Shown here in pieces: positions 34,788 through 43,608 of a stretch of 64,000 bases of DNA (position 1 is the first letter of the stretch; each line of letters opens with the position of its first letter). A model generated the notes under the pieces. That model saw only the letters and a program-made list of their open reading frames with translations. It made no database searches and was not told the DNA's origin. The position numbers and the translations under genes are program-made. Source of the stretch: Thalassotalea sp. G2M2-11. GTDB lineage: Bacteria; Pseudomonadota; Gammaproteobacteria; Enterobacterales; Alteromonadaceae. The stretch lies in assembly GCF_017168195.1 (NCBI RefSeq), contig NZ_JADNYL010000002.1, positions 1,076,509 through 1,140,508 on the forward strand, written 5' to 3'.

Positions 34788-36935
34788 CTAGCCAACATTG
34801 ACTGCAGGGATCTCATTTTCTTTATTTTGCTCAGCAAATCGATTTTTCTTACGCGCTAACTTTTTCAATGGCGGACATTTTTCGTCATTGAAATAGGTGA
34901 TTTGACAATCTAAACAGTAATGACACTCTCGCATATTGATCGTGCCATCGGGGTGAATGGCTTGAATTTCACATTCTTTTGCACAGGTTTTACAAGGCTG
35001 ACCACATTCTGGACGACGCTTAAGCCAATTAAATAAACGCACATTGTTGCCAGTAGAAAGTGCTGCTCCGAGCGGACACAAATAGCGACAAAAGAACTTA
35101 CGGTTAAACAAATTAATAAAGAGTAATAACAAGGCCCAAAGAACAAATGGCCATTCACGATCAAACTTCAATAAAAAGGTAGTTTTAAACGGCTCTATTT
35201 CAGCAAACTGTTCTGCGGTCGCTAATGAGTCTAACGACAGCCCAAATAAACCAAGTAAAATTAAATATTTAAGTGCCCATAAACGCTCATGCACAGCAAA
35301 TGGCGGCTCTATCTGCGGTAACTTGATATAACGAGCAAAGACATTAAGTAGCTCTTGCAATGCGCCAAATGGACAAAGCCAACCGCAGTAAACAGCACGA
35401 CCCCATAGAATAATCGTCACCGCTGCAGCACACCAAAGCATAAAGATCACCGGATCTAATAAAAACAAATCCCATGAGAATTCAGACATAAACGCCTGCA
35501 AAAAGGTGAAAACATTTACCACAGATAGCTGACCGCCCCAGACCCAGCCGATGAATACGACGGTAACAATCAAAAAGCCATGACGGAAATTATGTAAAAA
35601 GGTTGGATGCTTAACTAAAATATCTTGGAAGAACAGGGTTGCTAATAAAATTACCATTAAGGCAATAAGTACCATCACTTCAATATTTTTCTCTTGCCAT
35701 ACTTGTTGAACCAAGGTTAATTCAGGCTCTGGCATAATCACTGGCGGACGATCAACGTATTGTTCTAACGTATGATAATCCCCTTTAAAACTAGTAAAAA
35801 TACTATCAACCGCACCAATTTGACGGCGCACTAATAATTCCAGTTGCCAATCGACACCAGGGTTAAACTCATGATGCTCCCGAATAATAAAAATTGACAT
35901 TTCTTTAAATTCAGGCGCACCATCAATGTATATATCTGTGATTCTGTGATGATCTAAGTCTCTAAATGAAATTGCTTCATCTTTTTGGAGAATTTGAACT
36001 CGATCAAATATTCCACCTCGAACATAGCCCGAACCTTTATAGGAATAACCATTGCCCATTAAACCTATCGCATGCTCTCCAGGTTTTAATGTATTGAGCA
36101 ACCATTGGTATTCAGCTTCACCTAATAAATTTTTGCCTACATTAGGTAAATTAAGTTGGGTATAATAGATGTCAGCAAACATGTCTTTTTTCTGTTCAGG
36201 TGCCGCTTGATCAATATGCTCAGCTTCAGTACCGATAAAGGCGTCATCGACGGCTTTTCGATCTAAATACAGTTTACGAATAGAGCCATCACCCACTAAC
36301 GTTTGCCAGTCAGCTTTTTGAAAAACATCTGGGTAGATTGTTGCCATTGGCTGAATGATTTCTTGTTTGGCACTAATAATACCGAGTGAGCGAGCCACTT
36401 TGGTCGCAGACTTCACAATAGCGACATTCATCACCATTACGGTAACTGTTGCACCTGATAAACCGTCGATATGGATTGTACCACCTTGAGTGTTACCCCC
36501 CACCTTCAAACGATCTTTAACTGATAACCCTGGGTACTGATCAGCAAAATCATACAATTTCGTTTCTGGTATACCTGCCAGTATAATTGGCTCATGGTGC
36601 TCTAATACTTTCGCTCCCAGATAAACACCCTTTGGATCAATCGCCACCAACATATTAACGGGCTCACCCGAGTAGGCGGGGATTTTGGCAATGTCATTTG
36701 TTTCAAAGGCATAACCAATGATTTCATCACCTTTATAAATGGTCCAAGTTAATGGATCTCCTTGTTTTTCACTTATTTTTGTCAGCTCTGGAAATATTTC
36801 ATGGATCAGTGGGATAGGATCTTTAGGTGGACTAACGAATAGTGCATGTGCTGGTAATAACACAGACAGCAAAAGACCTAACACAACTAAGCTGCGTACG
36901 ATCAGATGTTGGCTTTTTAACAATTTTCTATTCAT
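34788..36935 (-). CDS. nosR: NosR, membrane FMN/iron-sulfur regulator and electron donor for N2O reduction
   Basis: NosR is needed for nosZ expression and for electron flow to NosZ. The 715-residue protein has a signal/TM region (about 10-30), a periplasmic FMN-binding domain with the flavinylation motif SGATVT, about five TM helices (from about residue 425) and polyferredoxin motifs: CGWLCPFG, CRYLCPLG, and the C-terminal CGQPCKTCAKEC and CHYCLDCQ pairs for two 4Fe-4S clusters. I chose the ATG at 36935, which gives the usual N-terminus; the frame stays open to 37034, but that would run over the predicted promoter. FNR-type sites and a palindrome lie upstream. nosZ starts 50 bp downstream. 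Confidence 0.95.
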   Translation of the reverse strand: MNRKLLKSQHLIVRSLVVLGLLLSVLLPAHALFVSPPKDPIPLIHEIFPELTKISEKQGDPLTWTIYKGDEIIGYAFETNDIAKIPAYSGEPVNMLVAIDPKGVYLGAKVLEHHEPIILAGIPETKLYDFADQYPGLSVKDRLKVGGNTQGGTIHIDGLSGATVTVMVMNVAIVKSATKVARSLGIISAKQEIIQPMATIYPDVFQKADWQTLVGDGSIRKLYLDRKAVDDAFIGTEAEHIDQAAPEQKKDMFADIYYTQLNLPNVGKNLLGEAEYQWLLNTLKPGEHAIGLMGNGYSYKGSGYVRGGIFDRVQILQKDEAISFRDLDHHRITDIYIDGAPEFKEMSIFIIREHHEFNPGVDWQLELLVRRQIGAVDSIFTSFKGDYHTLEQYVDRPPVIMPEPELTLVQQVWQEKNIEVMVLIALMVILLATLFFQDILVKHPTFLHNFRHGFLIVTVVFIGWVWGGQLSVVNVFTFLQAFMSEFSWDLFLLDPVIFMLWCAAAVTIILWGRAVYCGWLCPFGALQELLNVFARYIKLPQIEPPFAVHERLWALKYLILLGLFGLSLDSLATAEQFAEIEPFKTTFLLKFDREWPFVLWALLLLFINLFNRKFFCRYLCPLGAALSTGNNVRLFNWLKRRPECGQPCKTCAKECEIQAIHPDGTINMRECHYCLDCQITYFNDEKCPPLKKLARKKNRFAEQNKENEIPAVNVG

Positions 36936-36975
36936 ATTCTTGATGACTGTCCTTCGCATACAAAACAGATAAAAC

Positions 36976-36992
36976 TGCGACAATATGTCGCA
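36976..36992. promoter_or_regulatory. Perfect 17-bp palindrome at the predicted nosR transcription start
   Basis: TGCGACA-ATA-TGTCGCA, two exact 7-bp arms. With the FNR site set at -41.5 it spans about -6 to +11. That is a repressor-like position, or an early 5' UTR hairpin. Confidence 0.6.
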
Positions 36993-36993
36993 C

Positions 36994-37034
36994 ATACTAC
37001 GCTTGAATAGCGAAGGCGAAATGATCCAGATCAA
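36994..37034 (-). promoter_or_regulatory. FNR-type class II promoter of nosR
   Basis: On the minus strand, TTGATCTGGATCAT (37034-37021) matches the FNR/DNR consensus TTGAT-N4-ATCAA at 9 of 10 positions. After 21 bp comes TAGTAT (36999-36994), a -10 box at the spacing expected for an activator centred at -41.5. Confidence 0.7.
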
Positions 37035-37070
37035 AAGAATTGCAGATAGGATTTGGGGAGTTATAGTGAG

Positions 37071-37084
37071 ACGATTTAGATCAA
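37071..37084 (-). promoter_or_regulatory. Second FNR-like site upstream of nosR
   Basis: TTGATCTAAATCGT on the minus strand matches the FNR consensus at 8 of 10 positions. Its centre lies 50 bp upstream of the first site, about five helical turns, so both would face the same side of the DNA. Confidence 0.5.
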
Positions 37085-37129
37085 ACTAATCAATTTAACC
37101 TTATAGTTTATATGGATTTATAAGGCAAT

Positions 37130-37381
37130 TTAGCGAATGGTGATATCAGGAGAAGAGTCAATAACACCATCGGCACTAATCGCGGTAATGCTGTCATCTT
37201 GCATCATAATAGCTAAATTTCCCGCAGCATAATGGCGAATAAATGCTAATTCATAACCATACTTAGACAAGCTGCTCGCAGAAAACTTTTGCGCTAACGT
37301 TAATTCAGACCACAAGGCTTGATAGTCGGCTTGTATACTCCGCCTTTCAATCAGTGGATCTCTACTTTGTTTAGACTCCAT
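37130..37381 (-). CDS. Small protein of unknown function upstream of nosR
   Basis: An 83-residue protein that I do not recognise. It has no TM helix or signal peptide, is rich in Ser, Ala and Asp, and contains an aromatic middle region (YGYELAFIRHYAAGNLAIMMQDDSITAISADG) that looks like a folded beta-rich end. The ATG has a GGAG site 7 nt upstream, which supports a real gene; a TTG one codon earlier is rejected. It is encoded on the same strand as nosR, 195 bp upstream of its start, with the nosR FNR sites between them, so it is probably transcribed separately. Confidence 0.6.
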   Translation of the reverse strand: MESKQSRDPLIERRSIQADYQALWSELTLAQKFSASSLSKYGYELAFIRHYAAGNLAIMMQDDSITAISADGVIDSSPDITIR

Positions 37382-37562
37382 CAACTTGCTCCAATAATTA
37401 ATTCACCGTAAATAATCAACATAAAAGCCAAGCATATAACATTCCACTTATTTTATTAAATTAAGAATCAAATTGTTAATGCATTGTTTTAATAATCAAA
37501 TAATTAAAGTGTAAAAAATACTGACAAAAACTAACGATAATACAAACTGAGGTCTCTTTATG

Positions 37563-37594
37563 ACAAAAAAAAGCCAATCACTATGGATTGGCTT
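37563..37594 (-). terminator. Rho-independent terminator of tyrS
   Basis: Stem AAGCCAATC / GATTGGCTT with a 6-nt loop and eight T on the minus strand, 20 bp after the tyrS stop. Confidence 0.9.
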
Positions 37595-37613
37595 ACATTG
37601 CTAAAATTTCTTA

Positions 37614-38813
37614 TTACTTAACAAGCACTTTAGCAAACTTTCGTTTACCTACTTGATAAACCGCTTCACTATCTTTGCTGATAATCAACTTATTATCCGT
37701 TACTTTTTCACCGTCTATCTTTGCTGCGCCTTGTTTGATCATGCGCATCGCTTCAGATGTACTTGCCACTAGCCCGGCTTCTTTCAACAAATTAGCAATG
37801 GCAATTTCACCCGTATCAGTTTCAATAGTTAATTCCGGCATATCATCAGGTACGGCACCTTTTTGAAAGCGATTAACAAACTCCTGATGGGCAGCCTCTG
37901 CTGCATTTTCATCATGAAAACGAGCAATTAATTCTTTTGCTAAATCAATTTTAATATCACGCGGATTTGCCCCTTGAGTGACCCGATCTTTATACGCTTG
38001 AATTTCACTAAGCGGTTTAAAGCTCAATAATTCAAAATAACGCCACATCAAATCATCAGAAATTGACATTATTTTACCGAACATCTCATTAGGTGAGTCT
38101 GTGATCCCAATGTAGTTATTTAAAGATTTCGACATTTTTTGTACACCGTCTAAACCTTCAAGTAATGGCATCATCAAAACCGTTTGAGGACGCTGACCTT
38201 CAGACTTTTGTAATTCACGTCCCATGAGCAAGTTGAACTTTTGATCCGTTCCACCTAACTCAACATCTGATTCTAAAGCAACAGAGTCCCAGCCTTGTAC
38301 CAGCGGATACATAAACTCATGAATGGCAATAGATTGACCACTTGCATAACGCTTCTTAAAGTCGTCTCGTTCCATCATTCGAGCCACAGTTTGACGAGAG
38401 GCTAGCTTTAACATACCGGCCGCGCCTAACTTATCCATCCAGGTAGAATTAAATTCAACCCGGGTTTTCTCTGGATCTAATATTTTGAACACTTGCTCTT
38501 TATAAGTTTGCGCATTCGCCAGCACATCTTCTTGCGTTAACGGTTTGCGCGTAACATTCTTACCCGTTGGATCACCAATCATGCCGGTAAAGTCGCCAAT
38601 AAGGAAAATCACTTCATGGCCAAGTTGTTGAAACTGGCGTAATTTATTAATCAATACCGTATGACCAAGATGTAAATCTGGTGCTGTTGGATCAAAGCCT
38701 GCTTTTATTTTGAGAGGTTTACCTTGCTTTAACTTTTCTAATAATTCATCTTCCAGCAAGATTTCATCACTACCGCGTTTTAATTCGGCAAACGCTTGGC
38801 TGACATCTGACAT
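37614..38813 (-). CDS. tyrS: Tyrosyl-tRNA synthetase
   Basis: TyrS charges tRNA-Tyr. The 399-residue protein is a class I synthetase of the long-spaced TyrRS group (TyrZ-like): HIGH-like motif HLGHTVL, tyrosine-pocket '[13 protein letters not shown]', KMSKS exactly as [11 protein letters not shown], and a C-terminal S4 RNA-binding domain ('[18 protein letters not shown]'). It lies divergent from a MepM-like endopeptidase gene. No tRNA or T-box-like leader was seen. Confidence 0.96.
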   Translation of the reverse strand: MSDVSQAFAELKRGSDEILLEDELLEKLKQGKPLKIKAGFDPTAPDLHLGHTVLINKLRQFQQLGHEVIFLIGDFTGMIGDPTGKNVTRKPLTQEDVLANAQTYKEQVFKILDPEKTRVEFNSTWMDKLGAAGMLKLASRQTVARMMERDDFKKRYASGQSIAIHEFMYPLVQGWDSVALESDVELGGTDQKFNLLMGRELQKSEGQRPQTVLMMPLLEGLDGVQKMSKSLNNYIGITDSPNEMFGKIMSISDDLMWRYFELLSFKPLSEIQAYKDRVTQGANPRDIKIDLAKELIARFHDENAAEAAHQEFVNRFQKGAVPDDMPELTIETDTGEIAIANLLKEAGLVASTSEAMRMIKQGAAKIDGEKVTDNKLIISKDSEAVYQVGKRKFAKVLVK

Positions 38814-38898
38814 CGGTTTGGCTCCAACTTCATCATTAATATTTACAATTTAAGTGGCGAATTCTACTGCAATTTTCGACCTAGGGGAAAGCCAAAGA

Positions 38899-38928
38899 TT
38901 GTTTACTTGCATATTATTTTGTTATAGT
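38899..38928 (+). promoter_or_regulatory. Predicted promoter of the mepM-like gene
   Basis: TTGTTT, then TTATAG/TATAGT after 17-18 bp. The -10 box overlaps the GTG at 38927, which argues against that codon as the translation start. Confidence 0.45.
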
Positions 38929-38974
38929 GGACGATAATTGTCGTATTAAAAACAGGCTCACAGGTACTAATTCT

Positions 38975-40318
38975 TTGAAAAGCATTAAAAATTTCTATCA
39001 CGAATTACCGAAACAGCATAGAATATTTATCTCAGTTCTTGGCTTAACATTACTGTTACTGCTTTTATTACCCTCAGAAAAAGCAACGGCTAGCCGCCAA
39101 ACCGAACAATCTTCGCTTGAAGTAGGCAAGCGTTATCAATTATCTGTACCTGAAACAACACCTGTATCAACATCACAATCAAGCGGCGAAGCTGATGAGC
39201 CCGCTAAACCTCAACTAACTTGGCAAACAGCAAAAGTTAAAAAAGGTGACTCTTTAGCAAAAATTTTTAAACGTTTGGGCTACAGCGCTCAAACAACCTA
39301 TAAAGTCAGTAAAGCAGAAGGTGAGCATAGCCAATTACTTAAAAAGTTAAATGTGGGTGACACCCTACGTATTGCCAAAAACTCACAAGGACAATTAGCC
39401 ACGCTTGAATATCCGCTTTCCAAAATTGAGACCTTATATGTCAGCTTAGATGGTGACAAATACCAATCTAAAAAAGAAACAAAAAACGTAGAAGTGCGTG
39501 AAACAATTGCTCATGGGGTGATCAAGTCAAACTTCTGGCATGCGGGTATTAGTGCCGGTTTAGACGATGGTCAAATCATCAACCTCGCTAACATTTTTGG
39601 CTGGGATATCGACTTTGCCCTCGACATACGCAAAGGTGACAGTTTTCATGTGGTTTATGAAAATAAATATGTCGATGGTGAATTTATCGGTACAGGTAAA
39701 ATACTGGCAGCTGAATTTATTAACCAAGACGAGCCATTCCAAGCTATTCGCTTTTCTGACGGTGAATATTATACGCCCGACGGTAAAAGTATGAGAAAGG
39801 CTTTTTTACGTGCACCAGTGAACTTTAGGTATATCAGCTCTAATTTTAAGCCGAAACGTTTTCACCCAATACAAAAACGTTGGAAAGCTCACCGAGGTAC
39901 CGACTATCGCGCTAGCAAAGGCACGCCAGTGGTGGCATCAGGTAATGGTAGAGTCACACATTCAACCTATAATAAATACAACGGCAACTATGTCTTTATT
40001 CAGCACGGTAATGGTATCGTGACTAAGTATTTACACTTTTCAAAGCGTGCCGTTAAAAAAGGGCAGCGAGTAAAACAGGGCCAAGTGATTGGTTATGTCG
40101 GCTCAACAGGCTTATCTCAAGCGCCACATTTACATTACGAGTTTTTGCTTAATGGGGTACATAGAAACCCAAGAACGGTGAAACTCCCTGATGCTAAACC
40201 AATTGCTAAAAAATACCGACAAGCATTTGCAAAAATTGCTGAGCAACGATTAGGTGATTTAGCAGGCTCGCGCTTAGCATTAAATTCGTTGCAACAAGAC
40301 AACATTCAAGCCCCCTAA
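38975..40318 (+). CDS. mepM: M23 peptidoglycan DD-endopeptidase, MepM-like
   Basis: MepM (YebA) cuts D-Ala-mDAP cross-links to let the sacculus grow. The protein has a short cytoplasmic end 'YHELPKQHRI', one TM anchor (about 20-35), a LysM-like/OapA region (about 85-140, 'KVKKGDSLAKIFKRLGYSAQ'), and a C-terminal M23 domain with zinc ligands in HRGTDYRA, and HLHYEF. The 'LPKQHR' start aligns with E. coli MepM, so I chose the TTG at 38975 (447 residues); the frame is open to a GTG at 38927, which overlaps the predicted promoter. It overlaps anmK by one base, linking cutting and recycling of cell wall. Confidence 0.9.
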   Translation: MKSIKNFYHELPKQHRIFISVLGLTLLLLLLLPSEKATASRQTEQSSLEVGKRYQLSVPETTPVSTSQSSGEADEPAKPQLTWQTAKVKKGDSLAKIFKRLGYSAQTTYKVSKAEGEHSQLLKKLNVGDTLRIAKNSQGQLATLEYPLSKIETLYVSLDGDKYQSKKETKNVEVRETIAHGVIKSNFWHAGISAGLDDGQIINLANIFGWDIDFALDIRKGDSFHVVYENKYVDGEFIGTGKILAAEFINQDEPFQAIRFSDGEYYTPDGKSMRKAFLRAPVNFRYISSNFKPKRFHPIQKRWKAHRGTDYRASKGTPVVASGNGRVTHSTYNKYNGNYVFIQHGNGIVTKYLHFSKRAVKKGQRVKQGQVIGYVGSTGLSQAPHLHYEFLLNGVHRNPRTVKLPDAKPIAKKYRQAFAKIAEQRLGDLAGSRLALNSLQQDNIQAP

Positions 40319-41436
40319 TGAACCCGGCAAAATATTATATTGGCATCATGTCCGGCACCAGTGCTGATGGGGTAGATTTGGCACTGGTTGACTTTTCTAA
40401 CCATGAAGTTTCGCTCATTGATCATCACTATCAGGCTTATCACGATGAATTAGCCCATGATATTACTTCACTGTATTCAACAGGTGATAATGAAATTGAG
40501 CGTATGGGTGCTTTATCAGTCGAATTAGCGCTGTTTTTTTCTCAAGCAGTAAATCAATTACTGACAAACAATCATTTAACTTCAAGCGATATCATTGCCA
40601 TTGGTAATCACGGACAAACAATTCGCCATCGGCCACCACAGGCAGACAAGCAATACCCTTTCACCTTACAGATTGCCTGTCATCAAACACTTGCCTGTTT
40701 AACAGGGATCCGTACTATCGGAGATTTTAGAACAAAAGACATTGCCTTAGGTGGTCAAGGTGCCCCCTTGGTACCAGCATTTCATCGTTATTTATTTGCA
40801 AAGCAACAGCAAGATGTCTTTATCGCCAACTTGGGTGGTATCGCTAATATTACCTTTTTACCGCAAGATAGAGACCAAGCAGTAATTGGCTTTGATACAG
40901 GTCCTGCCAATGCTTTACTCGATTTATGGTGCTTAAAACATACCGGTAATCGAGTAGACAATAATGGCGATTGGGCCGCACAAGGACAGGTTAGCAACGC
41001 CTTATTGGATGATTTATTGAGCGATCCTTACTTCGCCCTCGCTCCACCTAAAAGTACCGGCAGAGAGTATTTTACTTATCAATGGCTCGAGCAATATCTG
41101 AGCCATTACGATATTAGTGCCGTAGATGTCCAAGCAACATTAAGTGCCCTAACCGCACAATCTTTGTCGATGGCGATCAAACAATTATCCCCGAAAAGTT
41201 TCGTATATTTATGCGGTGGTGGAATACACAATAAACATTGTTATAAGCAAATAAAACAATACCTTAGTGAACACTCTGTACAAACAATTAATACGTTAAA
41301 TCTGAATAATAACGCCTTTGAAGCAATGGCGTTTGCTTGGCTAGCATTCGCATATGACAAAAAAATCTATGGCAACATCCCAACTGTGACGGGGGCTCAG
41401 TGTGAAACAATCTTAGGGGTCGCATTTAATCCCTAA
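40318..41436 (+). CDS. anmK: Anhydro-N-acetylmuramic acid kinase
   Basis: AnmK cleaves and phosphorylates 1,6-anhydro-MurNAc to MurNAc-6-phosphate during wall recycling. The 372-residue protein has the family motifs 'YYIGIMSGTSADGVDLALVD', 'GNHGQTIRHRPP', 'RTIGDFRTKDIALGGQGAPLVPAFH', 'ANLGGIANIT', 'GFDTGPANALLD' with the catalytic Asp, and 'CGGGIHN'. Its ATG overlaps the mepM stop codon (TAATG), so the two are translationally coupled. Confidence 0.96.
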   Translation: MNPAKYYIGIMSGTSADGVDLALVDFSNHEVSLIDHHYQAYHDELAHDITSLYSTGDNEIERMGALSVELALFFSQAVNQLLTNNHLTSSDIIAIGNHGQTIRHRPPQADKQYPFTLQIACHQTLACLTGIRTIGDFRTKDIALGGQGAPLVPAFHRYLFAKQQQDVFIANLGGIANITFLPQDRDQAVIGFDTGPANALLDLWCLKHTGNRVDNNGDWAAQGQVSNALLDDLLSDPYFALAPPKSTGREYFTYQWLEQYLSHYDISAVDVQATLSALTAQSLSMAIKQLSPKSFVYLCGGGIHNKHCYKQIKQYLSEHSVQTINTLNLNNNAFEAMAFAWLAFAYDKKIYGNIPTVTGAQCETILGVAFNP

Positions 41437-41587
41437 CAGGCTATAGATCTACCGAGACGGCTCTTTATAATATCATGTTCGCGTTCAAATAATAGACATC
41501 AACAGACTAGATATTGAACTATTCGAATAATAAAACATCTAACACCTGTGCTGTATGTTTCAACATTTGGCATTGTGAGGAGGAATT

Positions 41588-41779
41588 ATGGAATTTAATG
41601 ATATTCATATTGGTATGAAGTGCGGCAGCAAAAAAGGCAGTGGCACTGTGACATGGGTTGATGGGTCAACTCGCACAATCTATATGTCAAATTCAACCAA
41701 CAATAATTGTTTTGAAGTTAACTTTGAAGAAATTATTGAAGATCCTCAAGTTCATAATAGAGAAGACACATACTATTAA
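41588..41779 (+). CDS. Small conserved-looking protein of unknown function (63 residues)
   Basis: A 63-residue acidic protein that I do not recognise. It has a very strong ribosome-binding site (GAGGAGG, 6 nt before the ATG) and a strong terminator 28 bp after the stop, so it is very likely expressed as a single-gene unit. The sequence reads as a small beta-strand domain (MKCGSKKGSGTVTWVDGSTRTIYM, then CFEVNFEEIIED) with an unstructured acidic tail. There is no signal peptide or TM helix. Confidence 0.7.
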   Translation: MEFNDIHIGMKCGSKKGSGTVTWVDGSTRTIYMSNSTNNNCFEVNFEEIIEDPQVHNREDTYY

Positions 41780-41806
41780 CGCCTAAGATCATAGTAATAC
41801 CCCACC

Positions 41807-41840
41807 AGCCCCTCTCCTTTATCCGTGAGGGGCTTTTTAT
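41807..41840 (+). terminator. Rho-independent terminator after the 63-residue gene
   Basis: Stem AGCCCCTC / GAGGGGCT with a 12-nt loop and TTTTT. Confidence 0.88.
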
Positions 41841-41935
41841 TACATATCACCTACGATAGGTTATAATTACTTTATATAGTTTCAGAACAATAGCGGCTCA
41901 CGGTACTACTTCTTATGCTATGTAGTCATATCACA

Positions 41936-42748
41936 ATGTTTAAAACAGTTTACCACTGGCTAAGATCAGGCTGCTTGCTTGCCACACTTTTATCACACCA
42001 AGCATTAGCAAACACCCACACGGAGCTATTTCTGGTAACTGAGCATTTACCACCATACCAAGTAGTAAATGAGAACCACCAAATATCAGGCTTTGCCGTT
42101 GATATCGTGCGCGAAGTCATTAACAGAACGGGCTATGAGTATCAACTTCATGCTTACTCTTGGTTACGCTCGTATAATTTAACCCTACAAAAGCCTAATC
42201 ATTGTATTTTCTCTATCGCACGCATCCCAATTAGAGAAGAGCACTTTAAGTGGATAGGACAGATAACAGAAACCAATAACGCGGTTCTTTGGGGGTTAAA
42301 AAAACCAAACGCCCCTAAAATTACCGATATTAACCAAGCAAAAAACTACATTACAGCGGTCAATAAAAATGATGTGACCCATCTAGGTTTACTCAAACAT
42401 GGTTTTATGGAAAACAAACACCTGTACGTGCTTGAGCACACCAAATCATTGATTAATTTACTGTCAACCCGCCCTGAAATTGACTTTATTGTCGCGGATG
42501 ATATTACCATAGGCTATCGAGCAAAGCTGGCAGGCGTCGATATAGATGCTCTTGAGCGTGTCTATGAAATGAAAGACTTGCCATTGAATTTCTATCTAGC
42601 CTGTAATAAACAGACTGAGTCATCAGTGGTAAACACCCTAAAAAAATCATTACAAAGTGTTCATAATGATGGCTTTTATCAACAAACATTATCGCAATGG
42701 CAAGATAAGATGGTTAATGCAAAATCACCTGAGATATCGAACAATTAA
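41936..42748 (+). CDS. Periplasmic solute-binding protein, family 3-like (paralogue of the protein at 11717-12490)
   Basis: A 270-residue exported protein with a signal peptide (residues 1-25 ending ALA-NT from the ATG at 41936). It has the family 3 solute-binding pattern 'LVTEHLPPYQVVNENHQISGFAVDIVREVI', 'RSYNLTLQ..CIFSIAR' and the second lobe 'DFIVADDITIGYRAKLAGVD'. It shares the general plan of the protein encoded at 11717, including an aromatic 'WGLKKP/WGLKNQ' segment. No transporter genes are adjacent. An ATG seven codons upstream is in frame but gives a poorer signal peptide. Its 3' end overlaps the 3' end of the convergent pirin gene by 4 bp. Confidence 0.8.
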   Translation: MFKTVYHWLRSGCLLATLLSHQALANTHTELFLVTEHLPPYQVVNENHQISGFAVDIVREVINRTGYEYQLHAYSWLRSYNLTLQKPNHCIFSIARIPIREEHFKWIGQITETNNAVLWGLKKPNAPKITDINQAKNYITAVNKNDVTHLGLLKHGFMENKHLYVLEHTKSLINLLSTRPEIDFIVADDITIGYRAKLAGVDIDALERVYEMKDLPLNFYLACNKQTESSVVNTLKKSLQSVHNDGFYQQTLSQWQDKMVNAKSPEISNN

Positions 42749-43596
42749 AATCGCCCCGATTGATAATCAGCAAATGCTTGATTAATTTGTTCTCGAGTGT
42801 TCATCACAAAAGGTCCACCGCGTGCTACAGCTTCATTTAATGGCTGACCTGCGATCAACAAGAAACGGCTTGGTTGTAGCGCCTTTACTTTGACATGCTC
42901 ACCATTAGTTAACACTATCAGCTGCCCCGGTTCGCCCGATACAGCTTGCGATTCGATTTGCTCACCAATGGCGATCTTACCTTCAATCAAATAAATAAAT
43001 GCATTATGGTTATCACTCAATTGTTCATCTAAGCAACTGTGTTGTGGTAACTGCACATCCCAGTATGTTGGCAAGACAAATTTATTAGCAATAACACCTG
43101 TTGTTCCTTGCTGAGTCTGCCCCGCAATCACTTTAATTTTCACGCCATCTTGGTGTTGCTCAACCGGTATCTGTTCATTTTTAAGTTCTTGATATTTAGG
43201 TGGCGTCATTTTTTCACTGGCGGGTAAGTTAACCCATAATTGAAAACCTGCCAGCAAGCCATTTTCTTGCTCAGGCATTTCTGAGTGAATCACTCCTTTT
43301 CCAGCGCTCATCCACTGTATATCACCGCTTTCAATCACCCCTTCATTGCCAAGGTTATCTCGATGACGCATTTTACCAGCAAGCATATAAGTGACTGTTT
43401 CAAAACCGCGATGTGGGTGCTCAGGGAAGCCACCGATATAATCTTGTGGCTGATCTGAGCTAAAAGCATCCAGCATTAAAAATGGATCTAACATTTCTAA
43501 ATAGGGTGTACCGATCAAACGCTTTAATTGCACACCATCACCATCTGAAACAGCTAAACCATTAATGACTTGTTTGACTTCTCTTATTTGAGCCAT
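42745..43596 (-). CDS. Pirin family protein
   Basis: A 283-residue bicupin of the pirin family. The N-terminal cupin has metal ligands in 'GGFPEHPHRGFETVTYML' and 'MSAGKGVIHSEMPE'. 'DPFLMLDAF' precedes them as usual. Bacterial pirins (such as YhhW) can act as quercetinases or bind partner proteins; the substrate here is unknown. It is third in a doxX-azoR-pirin group transcribed away from a LysR regulator, with 12 bp to azoR and a GGGAGAAC ribosome-binding site. Confidence 0.92.
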   Translation of the reverse strand: MAQIREVKQVINGLAVSDGDGVQLKRLIGTPYLEMLDPFLMLDAFSSDQPQDYIGGFPEHPHRGFETVTYMLAGKMRHRDNLGNEGVIESGDIQWMSAGKGVIHSEMPEQENGLLAGFQLWVNLPASEKMTPPKYQELKNEQIPVEQHQDGVKIKVIAGQTQQGTTGVIANKFVLPTYWDVQLPQHSCLDEQLSDNHNAFIYLIEGKIAIGEQIESQAVSGEPGQLIVLTNGEHVKVKALQPSRFLLIAGQPLNEAVARGGPFVMNTREQINQAFADYQSGRF

Positions 43597-43608
43597 GTTG
43601 TTCTCCCA

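Noticed and set aside
28885..37129. nos cluster as part of a genomic island
   Set aside because: No integrase, tRNA, direct repeats or transposase at the edges, and the base composition looks like the surroundings by eye; recent transfer cannot be shown from this window.
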